Shown here piece after piece: positions 34,098 to 42,711 of a stretch of DNA of 64,000 bases. This stretch comes from Nocardia colli. Its GTDB lineage: Bacteria > Actinomycetota > Actinomycetes > Mycobacteriales > Mycobacteriaceae. Numbering within the stretch: the stretch's first letter is position 1; every line of letters begins with the position of its first letter. The stretch lies in assembly GCF_008704205.1 (NCBI RefSeq), contig NZ_VXLC01000001.1, positions 496,001 to 560,000 on the forward strand, written 5' to 3'. Under the pieces are notes generated by a model. The model did not search any database. It was not told the DNA's origin and saw only the letters and a list, made by a program, of their open reading frames with translations. Made by a program: the position numbers and the translations under genes.

Positions 34098-35396
34098 ATG
34101 AGTTCGGTACTGGGAGTTTCGGTGGGGGCCGGCGCTGTCCGTATGGCGCGACCACACACCGCGAACCCCCACGGGCACGTCGAGGCGCATTCGTTCGATC
34201 TGCAGACCATTCCGGTGGGCGAGCAGACCGTGGAGGAACTGGCCGCCGAGGCGATCGGCGTCACGCTGGAGACCACCCCGGGCATCACCGCGACCGCCAT
34301 CGCCTACCGCAGCGAGCAGCACGCGCGCGCGGTCCGCGCGGCCATGGCGCGCCAGCAGCTGACCAATTACGAGCTCGTCCCCGAGGTCGTCGCCGCGCTC
34401 GAATTCGCCCAGTCCACCGGCGATATCCGGGGCATCTCCTCGCTCGTCGTGTACGACCTCGGCAGCTCCGGGCTCACCGTGAGCGTGGTCGACACCCAGA
34501 CCCGCGAGGTGCGCCACAGCGAGCGCACCAGCGATATCAGCGGCGACTACCTGGACTCGCTGATCCGCGAACAGCAGATCGCCTCCGGCCGGATCGCGCA
34601 TCCGCCGGACGCGGCCGGCCTGGCCGTGCTGGACGGGCTGTGCCGCGAGGCCAAGGAGCAACTCTCCTCGAACACCGCGGTCGCGCTGCCCAGCGAGCAG
34701 GGCCTGGTGTTGCTGGCGCAGGAGAACTTCGAGTCGCTGATCATGCTGGCGATCGAGTCGTCGGCGCGGATGGCGCGCGATGTGATCACCCGCTCCGATC
34801 GGCCGGTGCACGGGGTGCTCGCGATCGGCGGCTGCGCCCGGATTCCGCTGGTGGCCAGGGTTCTCGAACGGTGGATGGGCGTTCCGGTGATCGTGCCGGA
34901 GAGCCCGGAGACGGTCGTCGCCCGCGGCGCCGCGCTGCTGGCCCGGCCGGTGCTGCCGGAGCCCGTGGCCGCGCCCACGTCGCTCGACCCCGAACTGTCG
35001 CCCGCCTGGTTGTCCGCCCCGCCGAAGCGCCGCAAGCGCGAGATCAGCGGTGCGGTGCTGACCGTCAGCGCGCTCGCGGTGGTCGCCGCGATCGGGCTCG
35101 GCCTCGGCTACGGCCCGCAGGTGCTGCAACGGGATTCGCACAGCGAGGGCTCTCCGTCGGCGCCGACCACCACCGCGCCGCGCACCACCAGCCTCGCCCC
35201 GCAGATCGCCGTCGCACCCGCGACACCGACCGAGTCGGCCGCGGAATCGGTCGCCGCGCCCCCGCCGCGCCGCCAGACCACCACCGAGCCGCCGCCACCC
35301 CCGCCCGGCCCGAACACCATTGTCGTGCCCGGCCTCCCGCCGATCGTGGTGCCGACCATCCCGCCCGAGGTGTTCCCCTTCCCACCGCCGCGCTGA
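34098..35396 (+). CDS. Membrane-anchored Hsp70-like protein (second full copy)
   Basis: 432 residues. The actin-type ATPase domain (1 to about 300) is shorter than in DnaK: VSVGAGAVRMARP replaces phosphate-1, VVYDLGSSGLTVSVVD is phosphate-2 and GVLAIGGCARIPLVARVL is the adenosine motif. A lysine/arginine cluster (PPKRRKRE) precedes one TM (about 314-336), then a Pro/Thr-rich extracytoplasmic tail of ~95 residues rich in PPP. Same architecture as the gene at 12975, without a substrate-binding domain. The start codon at 34098 excludes an implausible upstream extension. Stands alone, 86 bp from the convergent YibE/F gene. Confidence 0.83.
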   Translation: MSSVLGVSVGAGAVRMARPHTANPHGHVEAHSFDLQTIPVGEQTVEELAAEAIGVTLETTPGITATAIAYRSEQHARAVRAAMARQQLTNYELVPEVVAALEFAQSTGDIRGISSLVVYDLGSSGLTVSVVDTQTREVRHSERTSDISGDYLDSLIREQQIASGRIAHPPDAAGLAVLDGLCREAKEQLSSNTAVALPSEQGLVLLAQENFESLIMLAIESSARMARDVITRSDRPVHGVLAIGGCARIPLVARVLERWMGVPVIVPESPETVVARGAALLARPVLPEPVAAPTSLDPELSPAWLSAPPKRRKREISGAVLTVSALAVVAAIGLGLGYGPQVLQRDSHSEGSPSAPTTTAPRTTSLAPQIAVAPATPTESAAESVAAPPPRRQTTTEPPPPPPGPNTIVVPGLPPIVVPTIPPEVFPFPPPR

Positions 35397-35482
35397 ACGC
35401 CAGTTGAACAGTCGCGATCCCCGCTGTGCCCTCCGCCACATGAGTCCGTCGCAATAAGCTGCGCGTTCCCGCACGCCCCGAA

Positions 35483-36754
35483 TCAGTTGCGCGCGTGCCG
35501 GGCTCGACGCTGGGGCTCGACATGCTCCCGCTTGCCGAACGGCTTCGCGAGGACGACCGCGATGGCCGTGGTCAGCGGAACCGACAGGGCGAGCGCGATA
35601 CCACCCACGGACGAACGAGCGATCTCGATCGCCACCGCATCCCCCGTCAGCACATCGCGAATGGACCGCCCCGCGACGCTGAACAACATCAGCAGCGGCA
35701 GCGCACCACCGGCGTAGGCGAGCACCAGGGTGTACACGGTGCTGGCGATGTGGTCCCGCCCGACGCGCATGGCCGCGGTGAAAACCTCACGCCGAGTGGC
35801 CGACTCGTCGATCGCCGCCAGCTCGAACGCGGCCGACGCCTGCGTGATGGTGACATCGTTGAGCACACCGAGCGAGCCGATGATGAACCCCGCCAGCAAC
35901 AGCCCGGTGATGCTGACGTGTTCGATGTAGGTGGCGACGTTGGTGTTCTGCTCTTCGGACAACCCGGTCAGATGCGTCATCTTGATCGCGACCCAGGACA
36001 ACCCGGCCGCGACGATCATCGAGGTCAACGTCCCGAGCAAGGCCGAACTCGTGCGCAGATTCACCCCGTGCGCCAGATACAGCACGGCATAGAGAATCAG
36101 CGCACCCGAGACCAGCGCGACCGGAATCGCCGGTTTGCCGTCCAGCAACGCCGGCAGCAGGAACATCACCAGCACCGCGAAGGCGAACACCAGCCCGAGC
36201 AGCGCGCGCAGCCCGCGCCAGCGCGCTACCACCACGATCACCACGACGAAGACCGCCACGATCAGCAGCAACGGCAGGCCGCGCGAATAATCTTCGAACG
36301 AGTACATCGGGGTGCCGCTCGGATCGGCCTGCCGCACCAGCCGGAGCTTGTCCCCCGCGTGCAGATCGGGTTGTCCTGGGCCAGGCGGGATTTCGAGCAA
36401 GGTCCGGTTGCCCTTGTGCGGCCCGGACTCGATGTCGATCACGCTGCGCTGGCAGGTGTAGGCATTGACCGGCGGCGCGGTCGGCTTGTCCGCGAACACC
36501 TTGCCGATCGAGGGGCTGCCGCACGGGCCGATGTCTTGCAGGACCACTGTGCCCGCCTCGGTCTGCACCGCGCCGCCGCCGGCGTTCTGCATCGGCAGCG
36601 GGATGTCGATGTGCTGTTTGCTCGGCCACAGCAGGACCGCGGCGACCAGCACAATGACGCCGATGACGGTGAGCAACCCGACGACGACGCGGGCGGCGTT
36701 GTCACCGATCGCGATCGGACCGGAGTGGTCGTGGTGATGGTGATGCTCGGTCAT
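35483..36754 (-). CDS. YibE/F-like multipass membrane protein with His-rich N-terminus
   Basis: 423 residues. An N-terminal HHHHHDH cluster at residues 4-10, TM1 (about 23-45), an extracytoplasmic domain with cysteines (GPCGSPS, YTCQR) and then seven or so TM segments with the YibE/F signature region (HVSITGLLLAGFIIGSLGVLNDVTITQASAAFELA, given here only as the residue 275-310 region). Transport role unproven in the family; the His cluster suggests metal contact. The promoter region upstream has CsoR/RicR-like and Zur-like elements (see findings). Confidence 0.82.
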   Translation of the reverse strand: MTEHHHHHDHSGPIAIGDNAARVVVGLLTVIGVIVLVAAVLLWPSKQHIDIPLPMQNAGGGAVQTEAGTVVLQDIGPCGSPSIGKVFADKPTAPPVNAYTCQRSVIDIESGPHKGNRTLLEIPPGPGQPDLHAGDKLRLVRQADPSGTPMYSFEDYSRGLPLLLIVAVFVVVIVVVARWRGLRALLGLVFAFAVLVMFLLPALLDGKPAIPVALVSGALILYAVLYLAHGVNLRTSSALLGTLTSMIVAAGLSWVAIKMTHLTGLSEEQNTNVATYIEHVSITGLLLAGFIIGSLGVLNDVTITQASAAFELAAIDESATRREVFTAAMRVGRDHIASTVYTLVLAYAGGALPLLMLFSVAGRSIRDVLTGDAVAIEIARSSVGGIALALSVPLTTAIAVVLAKPFGKREHVEPQRRARHARN

Positions 36755-37149
36755 GGCTGCGCGGGGCTCCTACCCTGTCCGTTCAGCCCGAGTCGGCTGC
36801 CCGCAGCAGAGCTTAAAGGATTTCATTTTCAAAAGCGGGGTGGCGGCCGGAAAGCCGGGCCGGAGTCGGCGCGGAGGCCGGAAAAGGGTTCGGAGGGGGC
36901 GGCGGAGAGCAGGGGGATGTCTCCGCCGCCCACAGGCCGGCGGCCCAGGGGGGTAGGCGGCCGAACCCGAGACCAGGTTAACCCAGGGGGGTAGGCAACC
37001 CGGCCGGGCACTCGAAAGTGCCGAGTCCTACTGTACACAAAAGTACTTCTAATGCGCTAGCTAGTCTCCAAACTTCGCATATATCCATACATTCGGTCGG
37101 TTTAAGAGCTATAAGCGGGGCGACTCAGACGGTAGGACCGTTCTGCGGA
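36755..37149. other. 395-bp region upstream of yibE/F and downstream of aspC
   Basis: No ORF. It contains a direct 15-bp repeat CCCAGGGGGGTAGGC (36944-36958 and 36982-36996); the second copy is preceded by TTAA, giving TAACC-N5-GGGTA. A TCATTTTCA element (36823-36831) lies nearer yibE/F. A small hairpin (37007-37022, cgaa tetraloop) may help end aspC transcription. The far end (37030-37140) is AT-rich. Confidence 0.6.
36944..36996. promoter_or_regulatory. Direct repeats resembling copper-repressor (CsoR/RicR) boxes
   Basis: Two identical 15-mers CCCAGGGGGGTAGGC, 38 bp apart start to start. The second lies within TAACC-CAGGG-GGGTA, which matches the TACCC-N5-GGGTA RicR consensus at 9 of 10 fixed positions; the first keeps one half-site. 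The element is about 190-240 bp upstream of the YibE/F start, rather far for a core promoter. Confidence 0.35.
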
Positions 37150-38397
37150 CTATTGCCGATAGCTCGACAGGAAGTTGCCGAAACGTTCGATGGCCACCGC
37201 GAGGTCCCTGGCCCAGGGCAGCGTGACGATCCGCAGATGATCATGATCGGGCCAGTTGAAGCCGGTCCCCTGCACCATCAGGATCTTCTCCTGCAGCAGC
37301 AGATCCAGGATCAGCTTCGAATCGTCATGGATCTCATGAACATTCGGATCCAGCCTGGGGAACGCGTAGAGCGCGCCCTTCGGCTTCACGCACGACACAC
37401 CGGGAATCATGTTCAGCCGCTCCCACGCGACGTCGCGCTGCTCCAGCAGCCGACCGCCGGGCAGGATCAGATCCTCGATGCTCTGATGCCCGCCGAGCGC
37501 GACCTGAATCGCATGCTGCGCAGGCACATTCGGGCACAACCTGGACGAGGCGAGCAGATCGATGCCCTCCAGCAGGCCGGACGCGTGATCCTTCGGACCG
37601 GTGATGGCCAGCCAGCCCGCGCGATACCCCGCCACCCGGTACGCCTTGGACAGCCCGTTGAACGTGAGGCACAACAGATCTGGCGCCACCGAGGCCAGCG
37701 AAATGTGCTTGGCGTCGTCGTAGAGGATCTTGTCGTAGATCTCGTCGGCGAGCAGCAGCAGCTGATGCTTGCGCGCTATATCGGCGAGTTGCTGGAGAAT
37801 TTCCGCAGAATATACGGCACCGGTCGGATTATTCGGATTGATCACCAAAAGAGCCTTGGTCTTGTCGGTGATCTTCGATTCGATATCGGCGATGTCGGGC
37901 TGCCAGTTGCTCGACTCGTCGCACAGATAGTGCACCGGCGTGCCGCCGGCCAAACTCGTCATGGCGGTCCACAGCGGATAGTCCGGCGCGGGGATCAGTA
38001 CCTCGTCACCATTGTCGAGCAACGCCTGCATGGTGATGGTGATCAGCTCGGAGACGCCGTTGCCCAGGTAGACGCTGTCCACGTCGAGTTCCGGGAAGCC
38101 GGGCACCAGCTCGTAGCGGGTGACGATCGCGCGCCGGGCGGACAGGATGCCCTTGGATTCGGAGTAACCCTGGGCATACGGGAGCGCCGCGATGATGTCG
38201 CGCATGATCACGTCGGGGGCCTCGAACCCGAACGGGGCCGGGTTGCCGATGTTGAGCTTGAGGATCCGGTGACCCTCTGCCTCCAGCCGTGCCGCCTGCG
38301 CGTGTACCGGTCCACGAATCTCGTAGACGACATTCTGCAGCTTCGTGGACTGCTCCAGAACGCGCGGCGGGCGATGCGGTAGATGACTTGGGCTCAC
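37150..38397 (-). CDS. aspC: Pyridoxal-phosphate aminotransferase, AspC/AlaA type
   Basis: 415 residues, class I aminotransferase. LGNGVSELI binds PLP phosphate, NPNNPTGAVYS and LADEIYDKI are the cofactor-binding core, GLSKAYRVAGYRAGW carries the Schiff-base lysine. The closest family match by eye is M. tuberculosis Rv0337c (AspC/AlaA-like alanine aminotransferase), next to the Fe-S reductase gene Rv0338c; here they are 10 kb apart and convergent. GTG start at 38397. Role: transfer of amino groups between alanine/aspartate and 2-oxoacids. Confidence 0.93.
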   Translation of the reverse strand: MSPSHLPHRPPRVLEQSTKLQNVVYEIRGPVHAQAARLEAEGHRILKLNIGNPAPFGFEAPDVIMRDIIAALPYAQGYSESKGILSARRAIVTRYELVPGFPELDVDSVYLGNGVSELITITMQALLDNGDEVLIPAPDYPLWTAMTSLAGGTPVHYLCDESSNWQPDIADIESKITDKTKALLVINPNNPTGAVYSAEILQQLADIARKHQLLLLADEIYDKILYDDAKHISLASVAPDLLCLTFNGLSKAYRVAGYRAGWLAITGPKDHASGLLEGIDLLASSRLCPNVPAQHAIQVALGGHQSIEDLILPGGRLLEQRDVAWERLNMIPGVSCVKPKGALYAFPRLDPNVHEIHDDSKLILDLLLQEKILMVQGTGFNWPDHDHLRIVTLPWARDLAVAIERFGNFLSSYRQ

Positions 38398-38515
38398 CCG
38401 TCCTATGGTGCCACCCGTCGCAACCGGATATAGCCCCGCCAGGTACCAATTGCCCGCATTTCACTGGCACGCCGCAAGCGTGTCGGCGGTCTTATCGGCC
38501 GATGTGATGAGGACC

Positions 38516-39910
38516 TCAGGAAGCGGGGTTGCCAGGCGGTATCCCTTTCGCCGCGGTCGCGCCGCAGAATTCCTCGATGCGCTCGTCCAGGAAGCGCGCC
38601 TCGACCGCGTCCCGGAAGTCCGGGCCGGCGATCCGCCGGCGCACTCCGGTCAGTCGCTCCTCCAATTGCGCGATGCGCTTGTCCTCCGCGAGCCCGAGCA
38701 CCGGTCGCAACGCCTCGGCGGCGCCGTCGAGGCTGCCGTTGATCAGGTGCGCGGCCGCGCAGTCGACCCGGGCCAGCGACTCCGCGCCGTAGGAACGCTG
38801 CTCCGACGGCCCGCTCGCGTACAACTCGATGGCGCGCCGGGTCGCGGCCAGCGCGGGCTCGGCCTGACCGAGATGGATATAGGTCGCGCCCGCGTAGTAC
38901 TGCGCCTTCGCGTCGTTGAATCCGAACACCCCGCCGACCTCGTCGTGCAGCGTGTCGGTCGCCGAGACCTCCCGCGCGTCGTCGGCGGCCCGGATGCAGC
39001 GGTCGGTGTCGGACGGGCTGCCCAGCCGCGACCAGATCCGCGCCTCGATATTGAACAGCCGCACCTTCGCCGTCGCCGACTCCGCGTACTGATGACCGCT
39101 CTGCGCGAGCAACACCCCGCGCCGCGGCCGCTCCGCCTTGTACTCGATCAGCGCGTGCATGCCCCGGGTCCAGGCCCGTAATCCGTTGTGCCCGCACAGT
39201 TCGGCGTATGCCCACGCCGCTCTGGCCTGTTCACCGGCGGCGTCGAAATAGCCGAGATCGGTACTCGCATTGGCCAATAGCCCCGACAGGGTGCCGGCCA
39301 GCAGGTACAGGTGGCTGGTGTCGACGGGTCGCTGATGACCCTCCAGCAGTCGGTACACCCGTCGCCGCACCCGCAGCATCTCGACCATCATCGGCACCGG
39401 GGGGACGTGCACATAGTCGTTCGCGATGCGGGTGACATCGGCGTCGAGCTGTTCCAGCGTTGTCGCACCCACATTCGTGCTCTCCGCCTGGCCGGCGTGC
39501 TCGCTGGCCTCATGGGCAGCCGCCATGATCAGATCCCTCTCCGAAATCGCTGCTAACGCATCGCCTCTCATCGCACCGGCGTCTATGAGAGCCAAAAGGT
39601 CCGCGTCGCTCGAATATTGGACGCGCGCCGACGCATCGGCGGGCGCATCGATTCCAGGCGGGGTCGGTCCGTCGGCCGTCGTTTGATCGATCATTGCCGC
39701 AAACCGTGCCCGCACAACGTCGTCCGACCTGGCCAGGGAGGTATCGAGAGCGGCTTGATTGATCGGACGTGGATGGACCCGGACGCCGCCGGCCTCCCAC
39801 TTCGACACCAGGCGTTCGTGTACCCCGAGGTGGGCCGCGAACTGCCGGATGCTCATGCGCTTGGCATCGCGAAGGGCACGGGCCTCTTTACCTGACCATT
39901 GCCGGACCAC
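38516..39910 (-). CDS. XRE-type HTH regulator with helical TPR-like domain
   Basis: About 464 residues. The N-terminal HTH is ALRDAKRMSIRQFAAHLGVH followed by VSKWEAGG (about 10-38), then a long helical repeat region with several tetratricopeptide-like hairpins around residues 180-420. This is the actinobacterial WhiJ/BldD-like XRE family that pairs with a small divergent gene. GTG at 39910 is preceded by GGAAGG; other starts are possible. Divergent from the small plus-strand gene, spacing about 206 bp. Confidence 0.83.
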   Translation of the reverse strand: MVRQWSGKEARALRDAKRMSIRQFAAHLGVHERLVSKWEAGGVRVHPRPINQAALDTSLARSDDVVRARFAAMIDQTTADGPTPPGIDAPADASARVQYSSDADLLALIDAGAMRGDALAAISERDLIMAAAHEASEHAGQAESTNVGATTLEQLDADVTRIANDYVHVPPVPMMVEMLRVRRRVYRLLEGHQRPVDTSHLYLLAGTLSGLLANASTDLGYFDAAGEQARAAWAYAELCGHNGLRAWTRGMHALIEYKAERPRRGVLLAQSGHQYAESATAKVRLFNIEARIWSRLGSPSDTDRCIRAADDAREVSATDTLHDEVGGVFGFNDAKAQYYAGATYIHLGQAEPALAATRRAIELYASGPSEQRSYGAESLARVDCAAAHLINGSLDGAAEALRPVLGLAEDKRIAQLEERLTGVRRRIAGPDFRDAVEARFLDERIEEFCGATAAKGIPPGNPAS

Positions 39911-40116
39911 GATGTCATCCCTTCCGAACGAACTCTTTCCCAGGGTACGAGGGGTTTGTGAGCACGGCCACATACGAAATAGAGCTGGTATCAGAGTCAT
40001 CCGAAACGACACTGCTTCCCAGAGGCAGCGGAAGGGCAGCAGAAGGCGGGCGTGCGGGCAATACCGCATCGGGCCCGAGCCCTGGACCCTTGAGGGCGGG
40101 AGGCAAGGAGTTCGCC

Positions 40117-40566
40117 GTGAATGTGGAGAAACTCAGGACTGTCGACGATTGGGTGGCGTTCTACCGGCATGAGTTCGGGCTACCGGTGGCAGAGCGTGGC
40201 GGGTTCGTCATGCTGCCGATCACCAGCCGCGTCTGCGTCGTCCACTTGCCAACCGCCCGTGCCGAAAAGGTGCGGGACGCACTGGATCAGCAAGGGACCA
40301 GGGGGCCCATGCTGGCCAGGCAGATCCGGTGGAGCTTTCTCGCCGAACCGGACAGTCGGCCGGGAACGCAGGTATTGGAGGTGCTCAATCGTCTCGATAT
40401 CGGCATTCCTGCCATCGGCAGTGCCGTGATGTTGCCGACCGGCCTCGGACGGTGGACCCGGGAAGGGTGCTTCTGGGTATCCCCGCCGAGACGCGGCGAC
40501 ACGCTGCCACCGCTATCCGTCATCATCACGACGGCGCTGGCGGTGGGAGCGGGTGGCGGGGACTGA
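40117..40566 (+). CDS. Small protein typically paired with XRE regulators (unknown function)
   Basis: 149 residues. The GTG at 40117 has AAGGAG 6 nt upstream, a better ribosome site than the alternative GTG at 39958 (202 aa). The core QIRWSFLAEPD ... LPTGLGRWTREGCFWVSPP with proline motifs resembles short Nocardia/Rhodococcus proteins often labelled as primase-like or RNA-polymerase-beta-like without proof. No HTH or catalytic motif is visible. Being divergent to an XRE regulator suggests a regulator-effector pair. Confidence 0.65.
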   Translation: MNVEKLRTVDDWVAFYRHEFGLPVAERGGFVMLPITSRVCVVHLPTARAEKVRDALDQQGTRGPMLARQIRWSFLAEPDSRPGTQVLEVLNRLDIGIPAIGSAVMLPTGLGRWTREGCFWVSPPRRGDTLPPLSVIITTALAVGAGGGD

Positions 40567-40723
40567 TCACGCGCCGCGATCGGTTCCCGTTGCCGCCCGG
40601 TGCCGGACCGGGCCGAGTCCGCCCCTATTTTCGGCAGTCGACGGGGCGGACTCGGGCCGGTGTCACTGTGCCGACCCGATTCCCGGGCGCACGCTGAAGC
40701 GAGCCAAGGCGAGGAAGTCGCTT

Positions 40724-40729
40724 TAGTGT
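40724..40729 (+). promoter_or_regulatory. -10 box (TAGTGT), probably leaderless AraC-regulator mRNA
   Basis: TAGTGT ends 6 nt before ATG 40736 and there is no Shine-Dalgarno between. Fits a start of transcription on the A of the start codon. Confidence 0.5.
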
Positions 40730-40735
40730 TGTGCC

Positions 40736-41539
40736 ATGGGGAGCGATCGGCTGAGCGACCTGCGTGGGACGTACCAGGTGCGTGCGCACCAGGTCGTTCC
40801 CGCGTCGGCCGCCGCCTTCGCCGGTCTGGATGTGGTGCGCTGCTTCGGGTTCGACGTGCTGGAGCCGGAACCGGTGCGGCGCAGGAAGATTCCGGGCGGG
40901 ACGGTGAAGATCGTGTTCGCGTTGGAGGGCACGTTCGAGGGGCGCAGTCTGGATCCCACCGCGCTGGTCATCGGGTTGCACGATCGGGCGGGGACGGCCG
41001 GGCACGCCGGGCGGATCCGCAGCGTGCAGGTGCAACTCGATCCGCTGGCCGCGCGGCGGTTGCTCGGGATACCGATGGATGAATTGCGCAATGGGGCCGT
41101 GGAACTCGCGGAGTTGCACGGACAGGCGGTGCGGCGCTTGGCCGAACGGCTCGCCGAGACACCCACCTGGAGTGAACGATTCACGCTGGTGGCCGACTAT
41201 TTCCGGGCGCGATCTGTCGACGACGACGCGGACCGGGCGATCACGCACGCGGTCCGGGAATTGCGGCGGTCGAGAGGAATACTGCCGATTGCCACCTTGG
41301 CGGCCGAAAGCGGCTGGAGTGCAAGACATTTCCGGCGACGGTTCGCCGAACAGGTCGGGCTGCCGCCGAAGGACTACGGTTCACTGCTGCGCTTCTCCGC
41401 CGCGCTCACCGCGTTGACCCAGCACCCGCAGCGCGACCTGTGCCGTCTCGCGGGCGATTTCGGCTACTACGACCAATCCCATCTGATCCGGGATTTCCAG
41501 CGCTTCGCCGGGGCGCCACCGGGCCGGCTGCTCGGCTGA
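40736..41539 (+). CDS. AraC-family transcriptional regulator
   Basis: 267 residues. N-terminal AraC-like sensing domain (GTYQVRAHQVVPA ... LDVVRCFGF) and a C-terminal double HTH (LPIATLAAESGWSARHFRRRF; LCRLAGDFGYYDQSHLIRDF, then FAGAPPGRL), residues about 175-265. Followed after 80 bp by a small membrane protein on the same strand, its likely target. No cofactor or ligand motif beyond the fold is visible. Confidence 0.9.
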   Translation: MGSDRLSDLRGTYQVRAHQVVPASAAAFAGLDVVRCFGFDVLEPEPVRRRKIPGGTVKIVFALEGTFEGRSLDPTALVIGLHDRAGTAGHAGRIRSVQVQLDPLAARRLLGIPMDELRNGAVELAELHGQAVRRLAERLAETPTWSERFTLVADYFRARSVDDDADRAITHAVRELRRSRGILPIATLAAESGWSARHFRRRFAEQVGLPPKDYGSLLRFSAALTALTQHPQRDLCRLAGDFGYYDQSHLIRDFQRFAGAPPGRLLG

Positions 41540-41619
41540 GCATGTCCTATTCGTCCAATACCGCGGCGATCGGTGCGTCGTAGCGTTCCTCGCACCTCGA
41601 CCGCGAAGGAACCTCCACG

Positions 41620-41970
41620 ATGTCCGCTGCACCGATCACCGTGCGGGTGGCCGCCCTCGGCATTGCCATTCACGCGATCAACCATGTTCTCGTCCTGGTG
41701 TTCTCGCCGTTCAGCTGGAACGTCGGCACCGTCTTCCATCTCATCCACGCGCCGCTCTATGCCGCGCTCGTGTGGCCGGTCCTGCTCGGCAGGAACTGGG
41801 CGCGGATTCTCATCACGTTCTTCCTCGGCGGCCAGTTCCTCGGCCGGTTCGTGGTGTGGGTGATGTTTCCCAGTGCCGGTGCGCATCTGGCCCTGCTCGG
41901 CGGGTGGGCGCTCTCGATCGTGGTGCTCACCTTGCTGTGGGCGCCCGGTTCGAGTCGGCGATACTTTTGA
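41620..41970 (+). CDS. Small four-TM membrane protein
   Basis: 116 residues with four hydrophobic segments (about 10-28, 36-54, 62-82, 88-108) and few charged loops (GRNWARIL; short basic tail SSRRYF). DoxX-like in length and hydropathy but without its motif, so I leave it unnamed. It follows an AraC regulator and is convergent with dcd, whose stop lies 1 nt beyond. Confidence 0.75.
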   Translation: MSAAPITVRVAALGIAIHAINHVLVLVFSPFSWNVGTVFHLIHAPLYAALVWPVLLGRNWARILITFFLGGQFLGRFVVWVMFPSAGAHLALLGGWALSIVVLTLLWAPGSSRRYF

Positions 41971-41971
41971 G

Positions 41972-42571
41972 CTACCGAGACTCCGCGGCGTCCACCACTT
42001 CGGCGGGCAGCGGGAAGTTCAGGTACGACTTCGACGGCGTCGGACCGCGTTGCCCCTGGTACTTCGAGCCCGCGATGGCGCTGCCGTACGGGTGCTCGGC
42101 CGGGCTGGTCAGCCGGAGCAGGCACAGCTGGCCGATCTTCATGCCGGGCCACAGGGTGATCGGCAGATTGGCCACGTTCGACAGCTCGAGCGTGATGTGA
42201 CCGCTGAAGCCGGGATCGATGAAACCGGCGGTCGAGTGGGTCAGCAGGCCGAGCCGGCCGAGACTCGACTTGCCCTCCAGCCGACCGGCCAGATCGTCCG
42301 GCAGCGAGCACACCTCGAGCGTGGAGCCGAGCACGAACTCGCCGGGGTGCAGCACGAACGGCTCGCCGGGGGCGGGCTCGACCAGGCTGGTCAGCTCGTC
42401 CTGGCGTTGCGCGGGATCGATGTGGGTGTAGCGGGAGTTGTCGAACACCCGGAACATCCCGTCCAACCGCACGTCGATGCTCGACGGCTGGATCAGGCTC
42501 TCCAGGAGCGGCTCGACGCCGAGACGCCCAGCGGCGATCTCCGCACGGATGTCACGATCGGAAAGCAGCAC
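41972..42571 (-). CDS. dcd: dCTP deaminase (probably bifunctional dCTP deaminase/dUTPase)
   Basis: 199 residues. Signature motifs of the trimeric Dcd/Dut family: [33 protein letters not shown] and [19 protein letters not shown]. Converts dCTP to dUTP, and in M. tuberculosis (Rv0321) further to dUMP, keeping dUTP low for thymidylate synthesis. GTG start at 42571 gives the exact family N-terminus ([12 protein letters not shown]); in-frame codons further upstream are not used. Adjacent udgA in M. tuberculosis is on the other side of this window. Confidence 0.95.
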   Translation of the reverse strand: MLLSDRDIRAEIAAGRLGVEPLLESLIQPSSIDVRLDGMFRVFDNSRYTHIDPAQRQDELTSLVEPAPGEPFVLHPGEFVLGSTLEVCSLPDDLAGRLEGKSSLGRLGLLTHSTAGFIDPGFSGHITLELSNVANLPITLWPGMKIGQLCLLRLTSPAEHPYGSAIAGSKYQGQRGPTPSKSYLNFPLPAEVVDAAESR

Positions 42572-42711
42572 GCCGAGCAGCGTAGCGCCTGCTCGTGCGC
42601 GCTCGGCAGGCGCTACGCGGGTGCGCGCGTTTTCGGCGCGCGGCGAGTCAGCGAGGCCGATACTCTCGCATTCGTTCGGGCGCTGGGGCCCGCGACCGAA
42701 GGGATCAGCCC

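Noticed and set aside
36755..37149. Possible riboswitch before yibE/F
   Set aside because: GC-rich and structured, but I could not fit the conserved cores of known classes (cobalamin, ydaO, M-box); the repeats fit operator sites better.
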